This document shows positions 1 to 11,124 of a stretch of DNA of 64,000 nucleotides, in pieces; position 1 is the stretch's first letter; every line of letters starts with the position of its first letter. The DNA is from Solen grandis (taxonomy: Eukaryota; Mollusca; Bivalvia; Adapedonta; Solenidae). Location: contig CM037783.1 of the NCBI GenBank assembly GCA_021229015.1, positions 60,709,754 through 60,773,753 of the forward strand, written 5' to 3'. The notes beneath the pieces are model-generated. The model saw only the letters and a list, made by a program, of their open reading frames with translations. It searched no databases and was not told where the DNA came from. A program made the position numbers and the translations under genes.

Positions 1-61
1 GAGGACGGATCTATATCTAGAGGATTTTTTTTTCATTATATCGAAAGTACAGTATCTCCCT

Positions 62-87
62 CTTTTTCTTTCTTTCTTTCTTTCTTT
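62..87. repeat. CTTT microsatellite
   Basis: Short pyrimidine-rich run of about five CTTT units. The rest of 1-497 is AT-rich non-coding sequence, presumably intron, ending in a pyrimidine stretch before the splice acceptor at 497. Confidence 0.7.
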
Positions 88-497
88 TACATAAATGTCG
101 TGATACCCAGAGGGAAGGAATGATGGTATGTAAACTAATCCTGAAAATGTAATTCACACAACAAAACCTAGATCTATTCGGTTAATTTCGCGAATCTGGG
201 AACATATCCGTAGAGGGTAGATATCAATTACTAAATTGTTACATGCAGATTTATTCCTGTGATTTTTTTCTTCACAAAAAAAAAAAGAGTTAATATCTAT
301 AATGCAATGAAATGGTTTACCGTGATTTCTTTACTATAAATGGGCAAAATAATTAATAATTGGTGGTGGATTCTTGCGAATACGGCCAAATTTGTTCGTT
401 CACGAAGTTAAGTAATTTTATTGTTAATTGTTAGTTAATTTAGTTTGAGTTAACTTCAACTGACCACCTTACATTGACTCTTTTTATTTTCTATCAG

Positions 498-627
498 AAC
501 ACGTTGTCCAGTTAGATGAAGGGAATGGATTGAATGAAGACCCGGCTTTTGTGATGTTCTGCCGGTTACATTATCATCAGTTGGAACAGAGGGTACCGGG
601 TTTGAGTCCTCAACAGCTCTCCAACAA
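498..627 (+). CDS. Host exon: N-terminal part of a divergent HMG box
   Basis: A 130-bp exon lies between a pyrimidine-rich acceptor (TTTTCTATCAG, ending 497) and the donor GTAAGT at 628. Only the frame starting CAC at 500 is open. It gives an acidic lead-in and then the start of an HMG box: PAFVMFCRL matches the helix 1 signature (P-x-x-A-F-x-x-F), followed by a helix 2 segment ending LSPQQLSNK. The last codon is split: AA here and G at 12744, giving Lys. HMG boxes are DNA-binding domains of nuclear proteins. The basic residues usual before helix 1 are not in this exon, so the domain start lies upstream or is divergent. I cannot assign a family (TOX, BBX/CIC, SOX and HMGB were considered). 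Confidence 0.62.
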
Positions 628-1199
628 GTAAGTGACTTAGATAACCAGATTAAGGTTATTATCGGTGTATATTCTGTTTAAATTTGTTTCATTTCATAAA
701 TATCGTCGGATATGTACATGTATTGGCAGCTTACCTTATCTATGGATGTTCCTTAACTTGAAACTTTTAAAAATGAATTTGGATCTTATATAGGGGCCTA
801 CTAATTCTAGCTCTAGTTTCCTGGGAGTTTTCAATCCCCGTGAGCTTATTTTATGTAATTCAAAAGTTTCTTCTCCTTCTTCTTCTTCTTCCGTTTACTG
901 CCCACAATTAACATATTGAATAAACTGGCAAGTTTATTATAGGATTTCTTTATTCAGAAATTCACCACGTTTGCAAAACAGTAGGCATTCTTTCTTTCTT
1001 TTTTTCTAAAACTTTTACATAATTCTATTAAACTATAGATGCTAAAAATAGGATTTGTTTAGATCTTCATTATGAACATTAAATACATAATTTTACAATA
1101 AGAGTGAATATTTGAAAATTTGGCGTGACTTGTTGACCAGTGTTTATTTCTTTCACATTCTGTGAGAATTTACGCGATAAATCCAAAAAATTATAGCAT

Positions 1200-1530
1200 T
1201 CGGGGTACAACAGTACGGTATCTAAACTATCCACCGCCCCATGGGACGGGGGTGGGGGTTAGGCTGAAATTTGGCTATTATCCCTAAAACATGCATAAAA
1301 GAGGTGCGAACAGGGGCATGTCCTCCTCTGGGATTTGGGTATTACTTTTATATATCTAGAAATATAGCGATTTGATCTGATATTTTAATATGTGCCCCCC
1401 CCCCTTCCATGAACTAAGATCCCCCCACCTCACGTACGGTGAATTTCATAGTTGGAAATATGGCAATGGCAAGTATCCCTGTCAGACCCCGCCCAAATTC
1501 CTGGATCCGCGCATGCATGTTAACGTGTAC
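1200..1530. repeat. Dispersed repeat with G/C homopolymers, copy 1
   Basis: Contains a G-rich block (about 1244-1260), a C run (about 1393-1404), a second C-rich block, the phrase CACGTACGGTGA (1431-1442), and an end GGATCCGCGCATG. The same ordered phrases recur at 19087-19443. The short ORFs here use homopolymers as codons and are not genes. Confidence 0.6.
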
Positions 1531-2039
1531 AATCATGTCACTTGCTTCAAAATTTGCAGCATTTTATTTGTTGAATAAATTTCTATTTATAAAAAATACT
1601 AACTTTTACCATGGTGTTTAAAATCTAATAACATAAAATAAAGCATTTAAACTTCGCACGTGAATGACATGCCTTTTAGTACTTAAATACCTATTTAAAC
1701 TATGGAAATAAAACTAAACACTTCTTTTAGTTCTTTTAACGGACAGAGAGAAAAATATAATTAAATATAACCCCCCCCACCCCCCATTCATTTTGCCATC
1801 CATTTTTCTATCAAATGTTGTATTTTTCATATTTTAATTTTCTCATAATTTACCAGTTTTAAGAAAAACAAGTGTTTTTTTTTTAAAAGTTGGGAAAACA
1901 GATATAACCACTGTTACCAGGAAGATTTTCATACATGCATTTGAAATGTGTTTTTAGAGATACTTTTATTCGAAGAAAATTTCACTCAAATTTAAGTCAA
2001 ACTGAGTTTTACACCTTGAGTTTTAAGTCCCACCAACAT

Positions 2040-2084
2040 AATTTCAGTCATTAATTTTGGAGACTGTGTACTTGAGACAGATAC
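2040..2084 (-). mobile_element. SINE fragment (left half, split by LTR element)
   Basis: The stretch containing ATTTCAGTCA and ending CAGATAC continues at 12217 with TGTGCTGCC once the LTR retrotransposon is removed. It matches the reverse complement of the 3' part of the SINE at 26200-26480 (ACTGAAAC ... GGCAGCAC). This marks a minus-strand SINE that served as the insertion target. Confidence 0.6.
2080..2084. repeat. Target-site duplication GATAC (left)
   Basis: GATAC directly precedes the 5' LTR and recurs at 12212-12216 directly after the 3' LTR. Five bp is the usual duplication for Ty3/gypsy integration. Confidence 0.85.
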
Positions 2085-2948
2085 TGTCACAAAATAGTTT
2101 TGACGTGGTCTGAAAATAAGTGTAGATTTAGAGTATGTTGTATTTGTCACGTAAGCCAGAGTGGAACTGTGTTAACTGATTTTGGTTATATAAAGTATAT
2201 CACAGGTTTCTTTTATTACCTTTTGTTCAGAATGAGATATGATTAGGGTTTGAAATGGTTATATCAACTGTTTTGCTAAGTTTTAAGTGCATAATGAGAG
2301 ATGTTTAAGGCTTAGAAGATTAAACCTATAGTTTCTTTACATAGGGCCTTTTTATCAGTATACCTCAGTGTTGTCAGTGTTTCTCGGGATGCACGGGATT
2401 CAGCGATTTACAATTTATTGCACGTTTCACGTGATATTGGTTTTTTAAGAGTAAATCATGGGGTTTTAGTATATAAGTTGATTTGTATGGAGCCTCAGTG
2501 TCAGATATCGATGGGAGCTACGGAAGATGCCTAGTCCAGTCTAGAATATTCTGACCAAAGCACACTACGGAGCTTGTGTGAGTAAAATTTTATTTTGTAT
2601 TTCATTTTTGCAGGTAGATATGAAACTTAGATTTTATTTTAAACATTTATTTTGTAGATTGTTTCTTTTCAGGGAAACCAGTGTACAATCGTATTTAATT
2701 TTTGGTAGTTTTCGAAGTTTTGGTTCTATAGGCCAAGGAATCTAAGTACATAGCTCTACATTATTATGTATATTTGATGTAATTTTGAGAATAATTATGT
2801 TAGTTTATAGGTATGTCCTTAATAATTGATATTACCTGAATATACATGGAAGCATTTGTCCAACAGTATTTGTTTTGTAATTAAGAATGTGGAGTTGTAT
2901 GGAGTATCTGTCTGGTATATAATTGCTAATGAGGACGGTTCTCTTTTT

Positions 2949-3757
2949 AGCTCACCTGAGCACAAGTGCTCAAGGTGAGCTATTGTGATCACCCTTCGTG
3001 TGTCGTGCGTCGTCAACAATTTTCTTTAAACGACATCTCCTCTGAAACCGCTGGACAGAATTTAATGAAACTTGGCAGGAATGTTCCTTGGGTGAGGCTC
3101 TACAAAAGTTGCTAAAATAAAGTTGATCCATGAAGAACTCTGGTTGCCATGGCTACATAAGAAAAATAATATGAAAACTTTAAAAATCATCTTCTTCAAA
3201 ACTACTGGCCAGATTTTAAAATAAATTGGTACAGATGTTCCTTGGGTCAACCTCTACCAAAGTTGTTAAAAAAATTCCGATCCGTAAAAAAACATGGCCG
3301 CCAGGGGCGGGGCTTATTTGCCTTATATGTATTTAGAGAAACCTTAAAACGACATCTCCTCTGAAACCGCTGGACAGAATTTAATGAAACTTGGCAGGAA
3401 TGTTCCTTGGGTGAGGCTCTACAAAAGTTGCTAAAATAAAGTTGATCCATGTAGAACTCTGGTTGCCATGGCTACAAAAAGAAAAAAAACATGAAAACTT
3501 TAAAAATCATCTTCTTCAAAACTACTGGCCAGATTTCAAAATAAATTGGTACAGATGTTCCTTGGGTCAACCTCTACCAAAGTTGCTAAAATTATTCCGA
3601 TCCAATTAAAAAAAATGGCCGCCAGGGGCGGGGCTTATTTGCCTTTATGTATATAAGGTAAACTTTACAGGGATCATCTCCTTTAAAACTACTGGCCAGA
3701 TTTCCTTGGGTAACCGTATACTAAGGTGAGCGATCCAGGGCCATCATGACCCTCTTG
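2949..3757 (+). mobile_element. Helitron-like non-autonomous element in the 5' LTR
   Basis: Absent from the other LTR. The 5' end folds back (AGCTCACCTGAGCAC ... GTGCTCAAGGTGAGCT). The 3' end has another AGGTGAGC, a weak hairpin of the AGGGCC...CCCT type, and CTCTTG. It sits in a T-tract (CTTTTT before, TTTTAA after). Two internal repeats of 319 bp lie between. Confidence 0.75.
3031..3668 (+). repeat. 319-bp tandem repeat, two copies
   Basis: The phrase CGACATCTCC followed by a Trp/Thr-type spacer starts at 3031 and again at 3350. A third partial copy begins near 3670. This is the core repeat of the inserted element. Confidence 0.8.
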
Positions 3758-4523
3758 TTTTAATGTACTGATGTAATTAAGAAATGTGAAGATGTATGGA
3801 ATGTCTGTTTGGTATATAATTGCTAACAACAAGGGCAGTTCTCTGCGTTAATGCACTTATGTAAAACCATTATATTGTTGTATGGTATAAAATGCACGTA
3901 TGTAATACCAGAGATTTGTTATTTGGTATGAAGTAGTATTATGAAGTAATACAGTGTCTGCACTTATATTTGGTGTTTTAAGTAAATCAGAGCTATTTAT
4001 TGTTTGTAGCGTATTTAGTTGGGGTATGGAGCCTATGTAAGCTGGAAGGTTACAGTCGATACGGGACCCCATTGGTAGACTACGTCGCAAGGACGGGAGA
4101 ATCTACGTATGCGTCATATGGACGACAGGGTGTCTACGGTGGACTAAGTAGATCACATTTACTGAAGGGACAGCGACGACAGGAAGTCGGTCCAGTGTTC
4201 ATTGATAAGAGCACGTGATATTGTTTATGAGTACTGTGCATTTAGGAATCATTTTGTGAGTGTGGCACATTGAAGTGCGTTCATATCAGTAAGCCACTGT
4301 GTAGATTAATATGCGGGCCTAGAGTGAAGACAGAACATTCAGTGCAGCTATTATTGTACTAACAGATAAAGAGACCATTAGCCGGCAGTTTTTTTCTTCA
4401 ATATTCTTTAATTCTTTTTCTAATTCTCATTGTATATATTTTTATATTAAATATATTTTTAAAGAAAAGTTGTTTGGTATTTATTCTACCTTAGAGTTGT
4501 CAGCCCTTGGTCATTTTGTTACA

Positions 4524-4542
4524 ATGGTGTCAGAAGTGGGAT
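4524..4542 (+). promoter_or_regulatory. Primer-binding site
   Basis: TGGTGTCAGAAGTGGGA starts one base after the 5' LTR and reads as the complement of a tRNA 3' end ending CCA. The matching tRNA is perhaps a Leu type, which I could not verify. The leader at 4543-5327 has no coding sequence I recognise. Confidence 0.75.
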
Positions 4543-5327
4543 GATGCTAAGATGACAACGATCTAGGGTAGAATAAGAGACTGTGTACATATTGTAAAGA
4601 TTCCTCTTTCGTATTTTATATTCTAGCTTTGAAACTTTGTTGTAAATTGTTTCCTTTTAACCCTCAGGAATTTTATAGTTAAATTTGTTTATATTTTAGT
4701 GTAACAGTCTAGGCGGACTCCGTGGAGCATCACCGGTGGCTGACACTCAGGCTCCATCATCAGGGGGGTAAGTCTTGTGGTATTACCCAATGATGAGGCA
4801 CAGCGTCACTGTACCATCACTAGCGATTCCGTAGTTAAGCACGGAAGCTGAGGGTAACGGCAACTGGGTGTACAGTTAAGGTTAACCGGGGATAGGGTTG
4901 GCCTATGACATATTAAATTCTGTTTTGAATTAATCTTAAGTTAAATTTTATGTTGATCTGGTTACACTTTAGGGTTGTTTGACTTTATAACATTGGTCTC
5001 ATGCATAAGGTATCAAAGTTAGATTTGTTTGGATTTTAAAGGTAGTAGTGACAATGGATGTTTCCTGGATGTATAACATACATAGTTATTTGGTGTAATG
5101 TATATTTGTTGATCTATAGTCTGTAGTGTGTATAATTTGTTAGTTGGTTTACCGTATATGACCTGTCAAAGTCATAGGACTGAGATGCTGTTTTTGTTTA
5201 GCTATTGACAGGACATGTATATGGATATGACAGATAGTAGATAAGATATACATGTTATGTGTATTGTCACAGTGTTGTCCGGATAGTTCTTATTTTAGTT
5301 TTGTGTAACATAATCTCATATGCAAAC

Positions 5328-6053
5328 ATGTCTAGTATGAAAGAACTCTTAGAGTATGGTGAGAAGTTTGGGTACTCAGGTAAAGAGATGGAGGAATTTG
5401 TACGGGAGGAACAGGCTAAGGAAAGAAAGCAGAGATTAGAGGAGCGAGCAGAAGCTGTGAAGTTAGCAGAATTGCAGGCAGAAATGCGGGAGCGACAGGT
5501 CGAAAGAGAAAAGGAAAAGGCGGCGGATGAGCATGAGAAAGCTATGAGGTTAGCAGAACTGCAGCACAGGCATTCATTGAAGTTGGCCCATATAGAAAAA
5601 GGTAAGCCTATTGTAACAGAGAAAGTTAAGGGGCCGAACTTGCCATTATTTGATGAGGGTAAAGATAATATGGATAGTTATTTATCAAGGTTCGAGAGGT
5701 ATGCAGGGGTGCAATGTTGGAACAAGGAACAGTGGTCATTACATCTCAACGCTTTGTTAAAAGGTAAGGCTTTAGATGTTTATTCCAGATTACCTACAGA
5801 GGACTCACTGGGTTATGACATACTGAAGGCAGCTTTGTTGAAACGGTTCGAACTGACGGAGGAAGGTTTTAAGAAAAGGTTCAGGACAGCTAGGCCTGAG
5901 AGAGGTGAAACGTTTGTACAGTATCTTAGCAGGTCAAGGAATTATTTAGAGCATTGGTTTGGTTTAGGTAGTGTAGCTAAGACATACGAGGGTGTTTTGG
6001 ATTATTTGCTAAGAGATCAGTTAGCTATCAGTAACAGATGTTCCTATTCTTGA
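5328..6053 (+). pseudogene. Retrotransposon Gag, capsid part (broken)
   Basis: The open frame begins at 5259, but the Met at 5328 (MSSMKELLEYG) is the more likely start, because the extra 23 residues look like leader read-through. Residues about 20-90 form a charged, Glu/Arg/Lys-rich coiled coil. Then comes a capsid-like region with W-x-x-x-L, FELTEEGFKKRF and ETFVQYL, ending in a segment resembling the SCAN domain, which is thought to derive from the capsid of GMR1-like elements. The frame ends at a stop at 6051 caused by a frame change near 6045; homologous sequence continues after it. Gag normally forms the particle that packages element RNA. Confidence 0.8.
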
Positions 6054-6143
6054 AAGAAAAGCGTTTCACTAATTGCTTAGCTATGTCGGAGCAAGCAGAT
6101 TTGTTTGCAGAAGCCAGGGGTGGTTGTAGGAATGTAGTGTCGA

Positions 6144-6629
6144 GTGAAGGCAAAGAAAGATAGGTTTGTCAAGGAGCAACGGTCAGAGCCGGTACGTAAA
6201 CAGTTTGGGAGTACACCAAGGGAAGGTTATTCTTACTTTGCTCAGGTAAGATGTTACTATTGCAAAGGTAACCATAAGTCTTTAGATTGTAGGAAACGAG
6301 GCAGTCAGTATAGGGTAGCCGCGGTAGATAGTACAGAAAATGTGGAATTTAATAAAACAGATTATTGGAATTCACAAAGAAATAGTTTCAACCAGAGTAG
6401 TCCGAATCAGTGGTCAAGAGGTAGAGGAAAGACCCGTGGTGGTTTGAAAAGGACAGATAGTTCTAGGTGTGTTCTGGATGTTGATAGTTCTGTACAGTTA
6501 GGAGCCTGTATGAATATACAGTGTCCAACTAAAGAAGGTGAAGTCAATGGGAAGAAAATTCAAGTTATGAGAGATACAGGGGCTACATATGTAGTGGTAG
6601 ATAAGAGAACATCAGTTTTTAAGATCTGA
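6144..6629 (+). pseudogene. Retrotransposon nucleocapsid and protease region (broken)
   Basis: Near residue 37 is the zinc knuckle CYYCKGNHKSLDC. Its spacing is CX2CX3HX4C, one residue shorter than the usual CX2CX4HX4C. Near residue 143 RDTGATYVVVD is an aspartic protease active-site loop (DTGA). The frame stops at 6627, well before a full protease. Conserved flap sequence is not readable in one frame downstream (6630-6752). Confidence 0.75.
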
Positions 6630-6752
6630 TAGGCGTTGTAGGTTTGTGGACGGTTCTGAGCAGTTATCCTGTGGCTAGGATAGATGTGAATACGCCATAC
6701 TATGTAGGGACGGTAGAGGCTTTGTGTATGAAGTCTCCATTGTATGACTTAA

Positions 6753-6971
6753 GTGTTAGGCAATGTAGAGGGTGCTAAGTTCCCTGATCTGAGTGATGTG
6801 TTGAACGCTGTTCAGACACGAGCTCAGGTTTTACAGCAGGATAAGCCATATAAGAAATTAAATGTTCCAGGTAAAGTTTTGAATATTAGCAAGTCTGAGT
6901 TCAGGGGTTTACAAATGACAGATGAGACTCTGGAAAAGACTAGAGAGAGGGCAAAAGGTCAAGTTAGGTAG
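6753..6971 (+). pseudogene. Pol linker between protease and integrase
   Basis: A 72-codon open stretch in the same frame as the flanking pol segments, with no catalytic motif. It is the spacer before the integrase zinc domain, where element families differ most. Confidence 0.4.
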
Positions 6972-6998
6972 TGTAAAGGTGGAGGTCAGGTCAGTTTT

Positions 6999-7904
6999 GT
7001 GTTTAGAGATAAGCTTTTGTACCGACTGTATGAAGCTGCAGACCATAGGAGATGTTATCAGTTGATAGTTACTAAGAAGTGTCGTGAGGCGGTGATGAAG
7101 ATAGCACATGAGTCGTTAATGGTGGGTCATTTAGGAATTCAGAAGACTAGTGACAGGGTATTAGCAGAGTTCCATTGGCCAGGTGTAAAATCAGATATTA
7201 GTAGGTTTTGTAGGTCATGTGATATTTGCCAACGGACGTTGCCGAAAGGGAAAGTGCCGAGAGTACCCTAGGGCACATGCCGTTGATTGAGACTCTGTTT
7301 AAGCGTGTAGCATTAGATTTAGTAGGGCTGATCCAGCCAATGACTGACCGAAAGAACAGGTATATCTTAGTCATGGTAAACTATACAACTAAGATACCCA
7401 GAGGCAGTCGCTTTGCCTAGTATAGAAACAGAACGAGTAGCGGAGGCTTTGGTAGATATGTTTTGTAGACTTGGTATACCAGAAGAGATGCTCGCGGATA
7501 TGGGTTCACAGTTCACGTCAAAACTTATGTCAGAGGTCAGTAGGTTACTGTCATTGCAGCAGTTAACTACAACCCCATATCATCCCCAGTTTAATGGACT
7601 TGTTGAAAAATTCAACGGCACTTTGAAACAAATGCTTAGACGTGTGTGTAGTGAAAGGCCGAAAGATTGGGACAAATATCTCAATGCAGCATTATTTGCT
7701 TATAGGGAGGTACCGCAAGAGAGTTTGGGTTTTTCACCATTCGACTTACTCTATGGTAGAACAGTTAGGGGACCGGTTAGTATTCTGAGGAAACTGTGGT
7801 CAGGTGAGGTGAACGATGGGGAGATCAAGACAACTTACCATATAGTGGATTTACGAGAGCGTCTGGAGGATACATGTAAGCTGGCACAAGAACAGCTAAG
7901 TTAA
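6999..7904 (+). pseudogene. Retrotransposon integrase, N-terminal and catalytic domains (frameshifted)
   Basis: Three overlapping frames make up one integrase. First is the H2C2 zinc domain (GHLGIQKTSDRV ... CRSCDICQ, 7120-7230), ended by a TAG at 7268. Then comes the first catalytic Asp in VALDLVG (about 7309-7329, a different frame). The original frame returns at 7413 with the second Asp in LADMGSQF (about 7493) and the catalytic Glu in NGLVEKFNGTLK (about 7600). The triad residues are all present, though not in one frame. RTVRGP near 7760 leads into the C-terminal domain. It lies before RT, which is the unusual order. Confidence 0.88.
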
Positions 7905-8274
7905 TCTAAGGTAAGACAGAGAAAATACTACCAACAAAAAGGCAAGGTCAAGATCTTTTGCAGAGGGTTCAAAAGTGTTGGTTTTACTACCGGTAAGTAA
8001 CAACAAGCTGCCTTACACAATCAAGGTCATGAACGGTATGGATTGTCGAATTGACATGGATGGCAAGCAGCGGACTTTCAATGCCAACATGCTTAAAAGG
8101 TATAATGAGAGAGAGTTGAATGGTAAAGATCAGGATAGAGGTATGTTAGCAGTAGTCAGTGCAGCAGTTGTAGAGGGAGATCAAGAGTCAGAGAAAAAGT
8201 TGATTGATACAGATATCCCATTAGAATGTCCTACTAGGATCGGACAAGAAGGTGTTGCAGATGTAGTGATTTAA
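7905..8274 (+). pseudogene. Integrase C-terminal (GPY/F-like) domain remnant
   Basis: After a TAA at 7902, the readable frame from 7975 contains VLLPVSNNKLPYTI and RTFNANMLKRYNER. This pattern is typical of the GPY/F module and tail of Ty3/gypsy integrases. It is one frame off the upstream segment, so at least one indel lies in 7905-7974. Confidence 0.65.
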
Positions 8275-8306
8275 ATGTAGATCAGAGAAGAGACGTAGAT
8301 TGCACT

Positions 8307-9208
8307 TTGAAAGAGTTTGCTGATGTCTTGACTGACATACCAGGAACTACATCATTTATAGAACATGACATACAGTTGAACAGTGAGCCTATTAGGTGCA
8401 AAGGATACCCTATTCCTTATCAGTCAATATCTACTGTAGAGGAGGAAGTTAAGAAGATGTTAGATTTGGGGGTTATTAAGCCATCTAAGGCACCGTTTTC
8501 AAGTCCTGTAGTTATGCTAAGGAAAAAAAGATGGTAGTTTAAGATTCTGTATAGATTTCAGGCAATTAAATAGGGTAACTGTTTTCGATGCAGAACCGAT
8601 GCCATATATAGAGGAGATATTCTCAAAATTGTCATCAGCAAATTATTTCTCTAAGATAGATCTTAGTAAAGGTTACTAACAAGTTCCTTTGACTGAACAG
8701 GCAAAGGATTTGTCTTCATTCGAGACACTGAAAGGCTTATTTCGGTTCAAAAAGATGCCATTTTGTTTAGTGTGTGCTTCAAGTACATTCAGTAGGTTAA
8801 TGAGAAAGATTAGATTGTGCAGATAGTCTTATAGATGCCATTCTGATTTACACAAGTACGTGGGAACAGCATATCACTGCTTTGCGGGAAGTTTTGGATA
8901 GGTTGCGTGTAGCAGGGTTAACTGCTAGACCCAGCAAGTGTAGTCTAGGGTTTTGCGAGTTTCTAGGACATGTTATAGGGGAGTTGCAAACTTTGTTGCC
9001 TGTAGCTGAAAAGGTTGAGTCAATTCTGAAGGCGGAAAGACCAATGACTAAGAAGCAAGTCAGATCTTTCTTGGGTCTTGTCGGATTCTACAGGAAATTT
9101 GTACCCAATTTTTTTGCCATTGCAGTGCCTTTGACAGATTTGACAAAGAAAGGACAACCAAATAAGTCATTTGGGGTGAATGCCAGGAAAGTGCATTTCA
9201 GGCATTAA
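8307..9208 (+). pseudogene. Retrotransposon reverse transcriptase (broken)
   Basis: Opens with the gypsy-type approach to RT (HDIQLNSEPI, then LDLGVIKPSKAPFSSPVV). It shifts frame at about 8530, continues through the first catalytic Asp (KIDLSKGY, about 8654), and meets a stop at 8677-8679 where a Trp or similar residue is expected. The YxDD box reads L-I-D-A at 8828-8839, so the second catalytic Asp is lost. The thumb and connection region (LGHVIG, RSFLGLVGFYRKFVPNF) is open in another frame from 8882 to 9208. Confidence 0.85.
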
Positions 9209-9240
9209 AGAAATGTCTAGTTGGCCCACCTATTCTTAGG

Positions 9241-9634
9241 TTGCCACAGTTTGACAAGCAGTTCATTCTCAGAACTGATGCTTCAGATGTGGGTCTTGGA
9301 GCTGTTTTGTTGAAGGAATCAGATGGAGAGGAGTTGCAAGTTGCATATGCAAGTAAGAAACTGCTGGTTAGAGAGAAAAACTATTCAGTAATAGAGAAAG
9401 AGTGTCTCGCAGTAGTTTGGGGTGTATCAAAGTTTCATCGGTATTTGTTTGGTAAGGAATTCATTTTAGAGACAGATCACCAGCCTCTGACTTAATTAAA
9501 CGTTTAAGTCAAAGATGGCGAATTCCAGACTTATGAGATGGGCTTTGGCACTTCAGCCATATCGCATGCGAATCAAAGCTATCAGAGGCAGAGACAATGT
9601 GGGAGCAGATTATTTGAGTAGATTGGGTGTGTAG
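9241..9634 (+). pseudogene. Retrotransposon RNase H (broken)
   Basis: RTDASDVGLGAVL carries the first catalytic Asp, EKECLAVVWGV the Glu, and LETDHQPLT the next Asp. A stop at about 9493 and a frame change precede the last part, where GRDNVGADYLSRL supplies the final His/Asp region. The chain ends at TAG 9632-9634. It is the last coding domain before the polypurine tract, which confirms that integrase is not downstream. Confidence 0.82.
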
Positions 9635-9815
9635 GTTGTTAGTAAACTAAGTACATGTACAATGTTAACCTAGAGGTATAATGTGAGGTTTTGTAGCTGT
9701 GAGTTATATATAAAGGTAGCTAGTGCTAGTTTGAACAAATTGACTAGTTGTTGTTGTTAATGTATTTTTTGTGTATTATTTTGTGTAGTTGTAAAAAGTA
9801 TATCTACTTTTTCCC

Positions 9816-9828
9816 AAGGGGGAACGTG
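9816..9828 (+). promoter_or_regulatory. Polypurine tract
   Basis: AAGGGGGAACG ends two bases before the TGTCAC start of the 3' LTR. It is the expected plus-strand primer site for reverse transcription. 9635-9815 is AT-rich and non-coding. Confidence 0.75.
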
Positions 9829-10190
9829 TGTCACAAAATAATTTTGACGTGGCCTGAAAAAAAGTGTAGATTTAGAGTACGTTGTATTTGTCACGTAGGC
9901 CAGAGTGGAACTGTGTTAACCGATTTTGGTTATATAAGGTATATCACAGGTTTCTTTTATTACCTTTTGTTCAGAATGAGATATGATTAGGGTTTGAAAT
10001 GGTTATATCAACTGTTTTGCTAAGTTTTAAGTGTATTAAGAGAGATGTTTAAGGCTTAGAAGATTAAACCTATAGTTTCTTTACATAGGGCCTTTTTATC
10101 AGTATACCTCAGTGTTGTCAGTGTTTCTCGGGATGCACGGGATTCAGCGATTTACAATTTATTGCACGTTTCACGTGATACTGGTTTTTT

Positions 10191-11124
10191 AGCTCACCTG
10201 AGCACTTTTGCTCGGGTGAGCTTTTGTGATCGCCTTTTGTCCGTCGTGCGTCGTCAGTCGTCCGTCGTCAACAATTGCTTGTGAACACTCTAGAGGCCAC
10301 AGTTTTGACCCAATCTTCATGAAACTTGGTCAGGATGTTTGTCTACATAATATCTCGGATGAGGTCGAAATTGGGTCATGTGGGGTCAAAAACTAGGTCA
10401 CCGGGTCAAATTTTAGAAAAACCTTGTGAACACTCTAGAGGCCACAGTTTTGGCCCAATCTTCATGAAACTTGGTCAGGATGTTTGTCTACATGATATCT
10501 CGGATGAGTTCGAAATTGGGTCATGTGGGGTCAAAAACTAGGTCACCAGGTCAAATCTTAGAAAAACCTTGTGAACACTCTAGAGGCCACAGTTTTGGCC
10601 CAATCTTCATGAAACTTGGTCAGGATGTTTGTCTACATGATATCTCGGATGAGTTCGAAAATGGGTCATGTGGGGTCAAAATCTAGGTCACCAGGTCAAA
10701 TCTTAGAAAAACCTTGTGAACACTCTAGAGGCCACAGTTTTGGCCCAATCTTCATGAAACTTGGTCAGGATGTTTGTCTGCATGATATCTTGGATGAGTT
10801 CGAAATGGGTCATGTGGGGTCAAAAACTAGGTCACCAGGTCAAATCTTAGAAAAACCTTGTGAACACTCTAGAGGCCACAGTTTTGGCCCAATCTTCATG
10901 AAACTTGGTCAGGATGTTTGTCTACATGATATCTCAGATGAGTTCAAAATTGGGTCATGTGGGGTCAAAAACTAGGTCACCAGGTAAATTCAGGTAGGAT
11001 CAAAATGTAGGCCACTTAGTCAAATGTTAGAAAAACACTTTAGATGCCAGATTTTTTGTCATTTTGCCTAACACAGCCATCTTAATCAGGTGAGCGACAC
11101 AGGGCCATCTTGGCCCTCTTGTTG
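10191..11124 (+). mobile_element. Helitron-like non-autonomous element in the 3' LTR
   Basis: The 5' fold-back is AGCTCACCTGAGCAC/TTGCTCGGGTGAGCT. The 3' end has AGGTGAGC, then a perfect hairpin AGGGCCA-TCT-TGGCCCT, then CTTG. The matching site in the 5' LTR (about 2433) is GGTTTTTTAAGAGTAA. The insertion therefore fell between TTTTTTA and AGAGTAA with no duplication beyond one ambiguous base. Confidence 0.8.
10281..10985 (+). repeat. 145-bp tandem repeat, five copies
   Basis: GTGAACACTCTAGAGGCC recurs at 10281, 10426, 10571, 10716 and about 10860, with few differences. The overlapping 71-119-codon ORFs are a by-product of the period (145 is not divisible by 3, so each copy shifts frame). 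Confidence 0.9.

Larger units (their letters stand above)
2085..4523 (+). repeat. 5' LTR
   Basis: Begins TGTCACAAAAT and ends TTGTTACA (TG...CA). It aligns along its length with 9829-12211, allowing for a private insertion (2949-3757) and an extra roughly 120-bp partial duplication around 2870-2945 versus 3763-3845. A TATATAA box lies near 2188. A block at about 4010-4205 is almost unchanged between the LTRs. Confidence 0.88.

Noticed and set aside
4000..4218. 72-codon ORF in the conserved LTR block
   Set aside because: Also present as LTR sequence in the 3' copy but without a shared full reading frame; LTRs are not expected to encode here.
4730..4900. Possible structured RNA or 5S-like sequence in the retrotransposon leader
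   Set aside because: A few phrases (GGAAGCTGAGGG) recall 5S, but the internal control boxes are not present in order.
10326..10975. Overlapping ORFs with a repeated peptide in the 3' LTR insertion
   Set aside because: They are translations of the 145-bp tandem repeat in shifting frames, not a repeat protein.
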